In this document: in pieces, positions 54,944 to 64,000 of the stretch | Layout: every line of letters begins with the position of its first letter | How positions within the stretch are numbered: position 1 is the stretch's first letter | From: Neoscytalidium dimidiatum | Taxonomy: Eukaryota; Ascomycota; Dothideomycetes; Botryosphaeriales; Botryosphaeriaceae | DNA: 64,000 bases | Reading direction: 5' to 3' | Assembly: GCA_037367355.1 (NCBI GenBank) | Contig: CM074702.1 | Span: 2,976,001 to 3,040,000 of the forward strand | Made by a program: the position numbers and the translations under genes | Notes under the pieces: model-generated | What the model saw: the letters and a program-made list of their open reading frames with translations, nothing else | What the model was told of the DNA's origin: nothing | Databases searched by the model: none

Positions 54944-56927
54944 TAATATGCTGGTGCAGCTAGACGGTGTTACGGGGGAGTGATCCTACGAGGACGCACA
55001 GCACACTGACAAAAACTTAGTGGTTTTCCCTGATCTTCTACTATAGCCCATCTTACATAATTTATCACTCTTAACTAACCGCAGAACTGCAATTAAGCTT
55101 GATCAGGATGCGAAATGTGTTTGGAATGCGACTTGCACGCAGGATCGAAGCCCTGATCATTTAGGGCGGCCCGTAGAAACGCGCCGGACGTGCCAGCGCA
55201 TCCATCACCACCGTTATTCCTCTGCCTCACCTAATAATCAGCAATTTTCTTTCTTTCCATTATTTCCAGCAATCCTTAGCATATTTAATGTCCTAAAAGG
55301 GAACGCGCGAGGCTTCGTCCATCACAGCGGAGAAGAGCGAAGAGGTATATACAAGCGAGTGCCGACCGGTCGCTTCGACGGTCGTTGGCAGCGCAGCAGG
55401 CGCCTCTAAGTTCTACCGGATGATAACGTCAATGCATACTTAGAAGATTGAGGAGAGAGAGCGATGTGTATGTGGCGATGATGCGTGTGATGGATGTCGA
55501 GCAGCGCCCAGAGGACGTTCTTGTTATGGAGCGCGAGTGAGCACAGACTGAGAAATCCAATCGTTACACCGCCTTTAGATCTGACGCACAGCATTCACTC
55601 CATGACTTCTCCAGCTTCAAAAAGCAATGGTGCTTTTACAACTTTGATTATCAGACGAGGCCATGATATGATCTACAACTTGTCTGCGTGTGAAACGCTT
55701 TACTCCACGCGCTGACGTCAGATGCACAAATAGATTCAAACTCAATGTCGAGTGTTGGAGCTTAATATTTAGTGCATCATAGCAGTACGTAGACAGAAGG
55801 AGCCATGGTTTCCGCAGGGCTTCTATCAAACTTGCCTCTGATATGCGGCTTCTTGCATATCAACATTAAGAATTTCTTTAGTAAACTTCGATCATGATCT
55901 TAGGGTAGGCAATCGGCCGGGCCAGGTTGTGCTTTAGTGTCTCGGTTGCAGCTGGTAATTTTCTGCGAAGTCCTCCCAAAACTCGCTCTCATCACGTGCC
56001 CGACGGCATGATGGCTGTAATCACGATGAGTAGCTTATGCGGCACTCTGTCTCCATCGAATGTAAGAATGTAGTGGGAAGTTTCTCCAGCATTAGCTTAG
56101 ATATGAAGAAGTGTTAGTATTCTGGATGGTTGATAAAAATATATGAATACTGTAATCAGATAAGGACCTTGCTACTCTACGGTGATTCCAAGAATCCCAA
56201 CACAGCAAAATCTATAATACAGACAGGCTACCGAATTTGCTACAGAGAGTGTAGGGACGACTGGTACAAAGCACCAAACTCTCAGAATCTATGGAGCAAT
56301 CTCGAAGGAGCTGATACACGTATAAAGCAAGCCGACGCTGAGGAATGAGCAATCATTCAGGGAGTCGTTGATTATGCTTAACGAGACTTATGAGCTTTCT
56401 TCTCGGCCAGTTAACTTATGCACCCACAGCCAAGCCACCGCATAGTTTCCAAACGTTTTATTACCGTGCATCAGTCATGTAGCTAAGGTGGTGGCTGCTT
56501 CATGGATACATCGGCATCGACGCCAAGCATTGGCGCCCGTAAGATGTGGTTCTCTTCTGTCAACGGTCAAGAGTTAGTTCGATTCTCCTGTTACTTCGCA
56601 GTCGCATATTGTAGGACTAAATTAAGGCAACTAGCCAGCACTGAAAACATTCCGGCGTCGTACTTTTTCAGTCCGATACATATGAAGATAGCGTCTATCC
56701 GTGCGGGATTCGTTGGCGTGCCAGTCGAGGATCTGGCTTGATTCTCGGGAAGTTCGGATGGCTCTTCGCAATCATATGATTGGGAAATTTGTTGAGAGTT
56801 GCCACCAGTGTTACACTAAGCAAAGTCGCTTTTTTTTTTTCGCTACTTGCTTGGTCCAGGCTCTCAACGTAATAATTAAGTAAAATTCTATACCTAGATA
56901 TTTTAGTAGCTACGCGATAGCACGATA

Positions 56928-56949
56928 ATACTAGCGCTAGCGCTAGTAT
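56928..56949. repeat. 22-bp perfect palindrome
   Basis: ATACTAGCGCTAGCGCTAGTAT (the core is built from CTAG and GCGC alternation), perfectly self-complementary and able to form a cruciform or hairpin. It sits in an otherwise AT-rich tract. Confidence 0.85.
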
Positions 56950-57012
56950 ACTAAGATAAACTTTAAGAATTATAACTATATTAAAGTAGTCTATATACGT
57001 GTATATTACGAA

Positions 57013-57093
57013 ACGTCTAGACCCTCTAGTAGCTCTAGAATCTCTAGAATCTCTAGAACCTTCGGAAGCTCCGGAAGCTCTAGAAGCTCTAGA
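57013..57093. repeat. Nine-unit, 9-bp minisatellite
   Basis: Nine head-to-tail copies of an NNCTCTAGA-like unit: typical forms AGCTCTAGA and ATCTCTAGA, variants CCCTCTAGT, ACCTTCGGA and AGCTCCGGA. The period keeps codon frame; on the minus strand it would read Ser-Arg-Asp/Ala triplets. Confidence 0.8.
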
Positions 57094-57898
57094 GGTACTA
57101 GCCCTAATTATAGAGTTACGAGCTAGATAGATAGGCACGTGTCCTCCTAGACCTAGGGCTCTTAGCCGAAATTGGCTGGGGAATTCTGCTGATGTAACTG
57201 AATGGAAATTCTACGTGGGATTTTGCAATTTCTGTGAACCATCCCCCCTTGTGTAGGAAGCTCGTGCGTTCCTCGCACAGGTAACATCGAGCTAACATGA
57301 AAGAAGAGGCATCATGCACACTCCGTAAGTGGAGCTAGCATTTGATCTCAGCCACGCGCCAATTTTGCGAATTACCACCGGGGACAGGACCTAATTTGCC
57401 CAAGCTTCGGAACGGCTGTGTTGTTGCGGACTAATGTTTGATGCGTCATTGAGAAAAGACAACAGACATGCATTTGACAACTAAGAGTAAATTCAAATTG
57501 CCGTATGATGAACGGTAGGAAGATACAGGATATGAATTCCATATTACAATGATTTTGCTTGCTACTGGATGCGGAAACTCAACTTTATCGTAGTAGTATC
57601 ATAGACTTCCACGTTAGGCTCGTGGGTATAGATAATCTTGGTATGGCCGGAAAGATCAAGAGTTGAGGAGGACGTCTCTGCCAAGCAACACTTCGACGGC
57701 TTAATGGGAAGTAGGAAACACTCCGCCAAGGATCGCCAAGGCGCAGAACAAACTAGAACGAGGTCAGTTGTCACTATGCAGTCCCTGCACTGTCACTGAG
57801 TCTACTTGAATCTACTCATAGCGTGAGATAGCCAAGATGTCTGCTGGCAGCGTCGAGCTATGCTAGCATTTCGGCAGAGAGATAGATTTCTTGAAAGC

Positions 57899-57906
57899 TA
57901 TTTAAG
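57899..57906 (+). promoter_or_regulatory. TATA-like element of the NLP gene
   Basis: TATTTAAG, 120 bp upstream of the ATG at 58019, followed by a CA-rich leader. Confidence 0.5.
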
Positions 57907-58018
57907 GGACAGTGGGTCCTACCTATGAAGACATCATCACCAAACAGCTTCACTTATTCAAGTTCGCTCACCACAACAACAGCACTCATTTACAGAGTCA
58001 TTCGTTCATTCATCCAAA

Positions 58019-58862
58019 ATGCATTATAGCACCATCATCGCCGTTCTTGCCGCCTCTTCCTGCGTCACCGCTGCTCCAGCGGCTGCTCCTGAAGTTGGTA
58101 CTCGTGAAGGCACCTCGGTCTTGGACAAGCGCGAGTTTCAGGAGGTTAATCACGATTCTCTCCGGTGGATTCCTGAGAAGGTTGTCCCTGGAAGCGAAGG
58201 AAGGGCCGCACTCCGTTACGAGCCGTTCCTCCACATTGCCCACGGCTGTCAATCCTATCCCGCCGTCAGCGAGTCTGGCCAGGTGAGCGGTGGTCTCGAC
58301 AACACCGGCAGTCCCAGCGGCTCCTGCAACGACGGCAGCAACGGGCAGACGTACGTCCGCGGGGCCTGGCACAGGGGACGCTACGCTATCATGTACTCCT
58401 GGTACTTCCCCAAGGACCAGGTCTCTGCCGGTGGCGGCAACTTCGGACACACCCACGACTGGGAGAGCGTCGTCATTTGGATTGACAACCGTAAGTTCTT
58501 CCACCCCAGCATTCTCCCCATTACCGAAGCACCTGATGATTGAAATTTTCTTGCCAACAGCCAGCAACGCCAACCCCCACGTCTTCGGCGCCGCGGCTTC
58601 TGGCCACGGAGACTACAAGAAGGTTCAGGGCCTGCCGCAGACACGCGACGGGCAGCGTCTGCAGGTCGAGTACTTCACGAACTGGCCCACCAACCACGAG
58701 CTTCAGTTTAAGACTAGCCCGGGTAGTGACCACGCGATGATCGACTACAACATGATCGACCCGCGTGCCAGGAAGGCTTTGGACGAGCATAATTGGGGCA
58801 GCGCCAACTGTCCGTTCAACAAGAACAACTTCTTCAATAACTTGAACAAGGCCTGGATCTGA
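58019..58862 (+). CDS. NPP1/NLP-family effector, type 1
   Basis: Two exons, 58019-58490 and 58561-58862, with a 70-nt GT-AG intron, giving 257 residues. Signal peptide about residues 1-19 (cleavage after TAA/APA), then a short propeptide-like stretch ending at a KR pair near 37. Two cysteines, C77 and C103, mark a type 1 NLP. The conserved heptapeptide of the metal-binding cavity is at 143-149 and reads GHTHDWE, with Thr at its third position where the family mostly has Arg; the acidic and His positions are kept. The rest of the central beta-sandwich and the C-terminal helix region look intact. Type 1 NLPs are secreted and can permeabilise dicot plasma membranes by binding sphingolipids, and many homologues are non-lytic. 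Whether this one is active cannot be told from sequence. Confidence 0.92.
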
Positions 58863-59416
58863 TGCATCAGGATTATGGCTTGGGTTCCACAGCCGCTGCA
58901 GTGGGACAAGATCCGGTTGTTCCCTTTCGATGATTGGGCTCAGGAATTACTTTGACTTCTTGTATTTATTCATTTCTAGATAAGTTTGAAGGACGACGTA
59001 GATAAATCACAACATGCCAGTCTTCAGTGTACCATGAATGAAAGGTGTGCTATGGGTGGCTGTGAGAATAAAGAACACAAAGCCAATGCCGGTCTTCAGA
59101 AGGAAAATGACGGACTGAACTAACGTCCACTACAGTGGCCCGGTCAATGTAGAGAGATACAGAACTATCGGAAGGACCGCCGGGCCTGTGGAACAACGGG
59201 CAACGATAAGGTGGGCTCAGAAGATTACCTCTTCTTGGCGGGTGGATCTTTCGCTGGGGCCACAGGTGGTGCCGATTTCAGTGATACCTGGCAAAGCAGG
59301 TTACAGAAAGAACCGCCCTTCAAATTGCAACACAGCTTACACAGGCAGTCAATGCAGTCGTCTGGACGTAGGTGTCGATGACCATATTTCATTCTGATAT
59401 CCGGACGTGCTCCCGT
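58863..59416. other. Intergenic spacer between convergent genes
   Basis: 554 bp separating the 3' ends of the NLP and M28 genes. Nothing recognised. Confidence 0.55.
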
Positions 59417-61711
59417 TCACGTATCGTGTGAAAGGAGTTTGATTGCTTGGTACACCTCGGCAGTAATGATGTCGCGCCACTTCTCAAGGTTAACCATGTC
59501 GCCTTTATCAATGTTCTCGGACAAGCCTGGAAACGTCACGCCTGAGTACCCTGTCCACAGGCCTGGGGCAAAGACGGTGTGTTTGAACCAGCTTCTCCCA
59601 TCGAGCCCTTCTGGATGTAAAAACTGCCTCTCCAGGATCTTGTACTTGGAGTTCACACGCCGCAGTTGATTCAACGCTCCTACATCATCCAGAGTCCCCC
59701 CTGAAACTGTGATGCTCTCCGATATTTCACGAGCCTGCTCGTCGAGGGCGGCCGACGCGCTGTGGAGGCGATACAAGGCAGCCCGCAAAGGCTGCAAGGA
59801 AACCTTGGTGAATGCGGTGTAAGTACGATCGATGGCATCCAGATAGCTGGTAAGAGACGTAGCATAGGCGGTGGCATTGAACGGAATGACCGGCGTGTCG
59901 ACGAGCCTCGCAGCGACCAGCGCCCAGACGCGAGTGACGGCGACGTGGTACTCCCACGTCGGGTCACCGAACGTGTCCATCCAGTACGCGCTGTCGAAAT
60001 TCGAATGGTAGTGGAAGACGGCGTCGTCCGGGCCCGGGTGGAAGCCGAAGTCGAGGCTGGGCACGCCCGCGTGGCTCTGGAAGGCCGTGAAGTCGCTGCC
60101 GCTGTCGAGCGTGCGGACGGCGCCGTCCCACACGTCGCGCACCGTCTGGCCGGCGACGGTCTGGTTGGGCGACGGCACCTTGCCGGCGGCGTCGAGCAGC
60201 ACGTGCTCGAGCAGCGGCGCGGCCGCGGCGGTGAAGGATGACCCGCTCGTGCCGGTGTCCACGTTCACGTAGGCTATCGCGGCGTGGGAGAGCCACGGCA
60301 GGTGCTCCTCGACCCACTCGGTCGAGCCGATGAGGTTGTACTCCTCGCCGTCCCAGCTGGCGAGCACGATCGTGCGCAGCGGCTTCCACCCGGCGGCGAG
60401 TGCGGCGCCTAGAGAGCGGGCTACCTCGTTGAGCGCGGCCGAGCCGCTGTTCGGGTCGCCCGCTCCGCCGACGATCCAGGCGTCGCGGTGGTTGCCCAGG
60501 AGCACCACCTCGTCGTCGATGGTGCCGTTGATCACGCCGATGACGTTCCAGATTGGCGTGGTGACGTAGTGCTGCCTGTTGGTCAAGTTCAGGAGCACGT
60601 CGGGCGGCGAGGGTCCGATGTTGTATTGTACGCCTTTGTGGACCAGCCCGCCGGTATCCCAGCCGAGCGAAGACGCGTTCGGGCCGTGGCTGTTGAGTGC
60701 TTGGAGCAGGCGCAAGCCATCGAGGTGGGATACGGGAAGCGAAGGTATCTTGGGAACAATGCCGTCGACAGGCTGGCGTGGAGTATCTGGTTTTGAAGGT
60801 ACGCCGCTGCAAAAGAGATAAAGTGGATACCGTGAGCATTATACGGACGAAGCGTTGGAATGCTTTACTCACGGTGTGGTTGGGTCTCCTGGCGCCTGTA
60901 TCGAGGAGAGTACACTCCCGCGTTGGATGCTGCTGGGCTGCCGTGCTGGACCAGCAGGATAAGGCTCGAAGCCACTGTGCTCAGTACGCTTGCCGTCGTC
61001 GCCAGGATCGGTGTATGTGACAACGCCCACCATTCCGAGCTCTTCGGCGCGTGCAATCTTCAGGCCACGGAACACACGCCCGTATCTCGCGAGCGCGATT
61101 TTGCCCTGAAGAGGGATGCCCACACGTACAAGCGTCTCGAAGTCATCGTACGTGCCGTAGTTGACGAACACAAACTGCGCCGTCACGCTGCCGTCCGCCG
61201 AATAGGCGTGGAACGCGGGCACTCGGTTGCTGGCACCGCTGGTTGGATCATCTTCCACCACGTCTTCTTCTAATTGAGCTTCGTACGCGACGTGCTCGTG
61301 ACCCGTCGCGTTGGAAAGCAGGGCAAGACGGCTACTTTCCGGGTAATTGAGGTAGACGTCGTACGAAACGACGTCTGCTGTGTTGAAGCCAAAACTGAGC
61401 CATTGATCGCGTGTCCAGAGAGCCTGGGACTGATTTGTGCCGGCGAGGTGGAGGCCAGATGTGTAGAAGTTGCTGGCACTTCTCAATGATGATTCGTCAG
61501 GTGTCGATAGCAGGATTCGCTCCAGTTCTTCGTACGCCAGGCCGCCGTGCGCGCGGTCTCTCGCACTCTGCGCTACCAACTGGAGGATGATGATAAGAGA
61601 AATGACAAGGGCAAGTACGTGAACGCGTCTGGGCAGAAAGTGTGCATGAGGGACCCGGCGCCCATGCCGTGGGATGAGGGGGGTGCGCTCGGTACGGGCC
61701 TTTTCTTCCAT
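59417..61711 (-). CDS. M28 peptidase, glutamate carboxypeptidase II-like
   Basis: Two exons, 61711-60873 and 60806-59417, with a 66-nt intron, giving 742 residues, the usual length. It is a type II membrane topology: a short basic cytosolic tail, then a hydrophobic anchor near residues 29-47 (VLALVISLIIILQL). A PA domain (about 130-320) precedes the M28 zinc domain and a C-terminal transferrin-receptor-like dimerisation domain (from about residue 610). The di-zinc ligands are all visible: His and Asp in GNHRDAWIVGGAGDPNSG, the catalytic Glu pair in DGEEYNLIGS, Asp in YVNVDTG, and His in FHYHSNFDS. Such enzymes trim C-terminal residues from peptides at the vacuolar or plasma membrane. It is divergent from the MFS gene, 255 bp apart. 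Confidence 0.92.
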
Positions 61712-61966
61712 GTTGAAAGGTTGGCAGTCAAGAGGAAGCTGCCGTAGCCATGCCGGATTGAAATATGCTACGGCTTACACAGAACCGCGTTTGCCGAGCC
61801 CCTCTTCTGTCTTCTGCTATGATTTGCCGGCAGAGCAGGAGGAGCAGCAGGCCGCCTGGTATCAAGGATCAGGGCCGTATCTTAGCTCAACATTCCTCAC
61901 CCTCGCTAAGCGGGAAGATAAGTTGATTGCCAGCGCCGTCCGCCATTACCTTCACTCCTCACGACC

Positions 61967-63591
61967 ATGCAGAACGACCTGAGCATCGAGGCAGAGGCCA
62001 ACCCGAACGCGCTCCCCGCCAACGCGGCAGCGGACGAGCAAACACCGCTCCTTCGCGGGTCCCCGCCGCGCAACGAAGAGCCAGATCTCCGTCCCAGGCG
62101 CCGGTGGAGAGAGGCATCGGTGGGCGGCTTCTTCGCCATGATGCGAGCAGTCAGTGCTGACAGCGCACACAGATCTGGTGGCTGCTGCCGCCGTACTTCA
62201 TCTACACACTCGCGTACGGCGGCATCTCAGTGCCCAAGCTGGACCTGATCCTCGCGCTGTCGTGCCGCGAGCACTACGCACCGGAGGCGCCTGGCAACTG
62301 CCGGATCGCGGAGGTGCAGCAGCGGGCGGCGCGCTTCGTGCTGGTCAGCAACCTGGCGGGCGGGCTGCTGTCGGTGGTGACGTGCCCGCGCATCGGGGCG
62401 CTGTCCGACCGGCACGGGCGGCGGCGGGTGCTGTGTGCGAGCACGCTGGGCATGCTGGTCAACGAAGCGGTCACGATCGCGGCGGCGGCGCGTCCGGAGC
62501 GGGTGGCCATGTCGTGGCTGTATGTGGGCTACGTCTTCGACGGGCTCTGCGGCTCGTTCAACGCCGTCATGGCGGTGGCGCACTCGTACGCGGCCGACTG
62601 CACGCGGCCGGCGCAGCGCAACACGGCGTTCGGCTACTTCCACGGCTGCCTCTACAGCGGCATCGCGCTGGGCCCGCTGCTGGCCGGGCTGGTGCTGCGG
62701 CGGACGGGCAGCGGCACGGCCGTGTTCGGGCTCGCGCTGGGCTGCCTGCTGGTCTTCGACGCGTGCGTGCTGGGGTTCGTGCCGGAGTCGCTGTCGGCGC
62801 AGCAGCGCGAGGCGGCGCGCGAGAAGCACAAGCGCTCCGACAGCATGGCCGTGTCGACGGCGGTGGGCAGCGTGCTGGCTCCGTTGCGGGTGCTGTGGCC
62901 GACAGGGGCGGGCACTTCGCCGGCGCTGCGGCGCAACCTGGTGCTGCTCGCGGCCATGGACGCGTGCATGACGGGCGTGGCGACGGGATCCTTCAACATC
63001 GTGCTCTACTACAGCGAGCTGGTGTTCGGCTGGGATGCGTCGGCGCAGTCACTGTTCGTGGCCATGGTCAACACCTGCCGCGTCGTGTGCCTGTTCGCCC
63101 TGCTGCCCGCCCTGACGAGCCTTACTACCGCCGCCCGCGACCGTGGCCGTGACCGTGGCCGGGATCGGAGCAGGGGCGAGCGGCATGGCTGCGACGCGCT
63201 GGACCTGGCGCTGATCCGCGCTGCCGTGCTGCTCGATGCGGTGGGATTTGCAGGCTACGCCGCCGCGCAGTCCACCCCCGTCTTCGCCGCCAGCGGAGCC
63301 GTCGCTGCGCTGGCCGGCGTGGGCTTCCCAACCCTGCAGTCCGCCCTCACCAAGCACGTCCCGCCCGATCAGACCGGCCAGCTGCTGGGCGCCAGCGGCC
63401 TGCTCTATTCGGCCACCCGCATCGTCGCTCCCACCCTGCTCAACGCCATCTACGCCGCAACCGTCGCCTCCGTCCCGCACGCCATCTTCCTGGTCCTGGC
63501 TGCCGTCTGTGCCGCCGCCGCGTGCTTGAGCTGGGCCGTCCGTGGGGGAGTGCCCGTGGGCGACAGCTCCGCCTCGCCGCATGAAACATGA
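61967..63591 (+). CDS. MFS transporter (DHA1-type)
   Basis: Two exons, 61967-62119 and 62173-63591, with a 53-nt intron starting GTGGGC, giving 523 residues. The splice joins the hydrophilic N-terminus (DEQTPLLRG) to the first membrane segment, IWWLLPPYFIYTLAYGG, which confirms it. About 12 hydrophobic segments; motif A appears as GALSDRHGRRRVL in loop 2-3, and there is a charged central loop near residue 290. It resembles drug:H+ antiporter-like MFS proteins of the plasma or vacuolar membrane. Substrate unknown. Shares a 255-bp divergent promoter with the M28 peptidase. Confidence 0.88.
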
Positions 63592-63793
63592 GCCTGTGGT
63601 GGATCGCGGATCATGCTCTCGCTGCAGGTTAAATTCCGTCATCGAGAGCCCCGCAGCTCCGCGTCAGAAGTATAGAAGCATACGAAGTTACTTGTCATAT
63701 AACTAAGACTACTTTACCCCAGAGCATAGACCCTTCCTGACTAAATGTGACGAGAGATAAAACGGCGTTGCCCCTCCAAGAGTATCATATCAG

Positions 63794-64000
63794 CTAATTT
63801 GGACCTCGAACCCCCCCTTTCTCCCGGCGCAGGAGGTACAGTGAGCCCTCGTCGCGCTCATTGGCCCATTCTCTCACGACTTCCAGCCCAGCCGCGCGAA
63901 AGCAGCGGACCGCATCTGTCGATGCGTACTTGTAGGACTGCGAGAACAGAATGTGCTCTCCCTCCTGTATTTCTACAGACACGTTTGATTCGCCCCGGTC
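63794..64000 (-). CDS. Histidine-type SAM methyltransferase (EgtD/EasF-like), C-terminus only
   Basis: The gene runs off the right edge, so only the last 68 or so residues are visible. They show EIQEGEHILFSQSYKYAS, then an AVRCFRAAGLEVVREWANE-type helix-strand and YLLRR, the ending of the EgtD/DUF2260 methyltransferases. The frame is open through position 64000, so the Met near 63982 is internal. Family members N-methylate histidine (ergothioneine) or, in fungal relatives, dimethylallyltryptophan and other metabolites. Which one cannot be told from the tail. Confidence 0.7.
   Translation of the reverse strand, partial: DRGESNVSVEIQEGEHILFSQSYKYASTDAVRCFRAAGLEVVREWANERDEGSLYLLRREKGGVRGPN

Larger units (their letters stand above)
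54944..57898. other. Gene-free stretch with repetitive AT-rich core
   Basis: Nearly 3 kb with no supported gene. Small frames at 56130-56348 and 56502-56741 are isolated. 56870-57130 is AT-rich and full of CTAG motifs, with a perfect palindrome and a 9-bp minisatellite listed separately. It resembles a decayed mobile-element end, but no transposase or terminal repeats are visible. Confidence 0.5.

Noticed and set aside
56570..56600. tRNA-like B-box sequence GTTCGATTC
   Set aside because: The T-stem does not pair and no proper A box or acceptor stem lies at the right distance.

Overview
This window is chromosomal DNA of a filamentous ascomycete (Pezizomycotina). Coding regions are GC-rich and interrupted by short introns of about 48-80 nt with CTAAC/CTGAC-like branch sites. 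The gene families are typical of plant-associated moulds: Zn2Cys6 regulators, HET-domain genes, a Nis1 effector, an NPP1/NLP effector, a fungal rhodopsin-domain receptor and many secreted enzymes. A plant-associated Dothideomycete-like species is plausible, but that is inference. I saw no rRNA, tRNA, CRISPR array or intact transposon.

Layout. 0-16 kb is accessory territory with much gene decay: relics of a zinc alcohol dehydrogenase, a GH32 invertase tail, a HET gene and an O-methyltransferase. Between them lie a DUF7924-like nuclease-fold gene, an unknown coiled-coil gene, a Nis1 effector and an M43 metalloprotease. 15.5-22.2 kb holds a C2H2+Zn2Cys6 transcription factor, divergent from an FAD monooxygenase with one frameshift. 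A decayed second regulator with the same C2H2+Zn2Cys6 combination follows. 22.2-24.9 kb is AT-rich and gene-free, with a 34-bp tandem repeat.

24.9-44.2 kb is the most coherent block. It contains a sugar-porter MFS transporter, a GH78 alpha-L-rhamnosidase, a TRZ/ATZ-type amidohydrolase, a HET relic, a carotenoid/stilbene-cleaving dioxygenase, a dihydroxybenzoate-decarboxylase-like amidohydrolase and a SnoaL-like protein. A Zn2Cys6 regulator is divergent from the SnoaL gene, and a rhodopsin-domain membrane protein follows. I infer a catabolic or detoxification cluster for plant phenolic glycosides: deglycosylation and sugar uptake, then oxidative C=C cleavage, then decarboxylation of the resulting aromatic acid.

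46-64 kb carries scattered single genes: a class-C beta-lactamase-like esterase, an unrecognised five-exon protein with a membrane-active look, a small secreted protein, a GNAT acetyltransferase, a type 1 NLP effector, an M28 carboxypeptidase, an MFS transporter and, cut by the window edge, a histidine-type SAM methyltransferase. Long gene-free stretches separate them. One (56.9-57.1 kb) holds a 22-bp palindrome and a 9-bp minisatellite.
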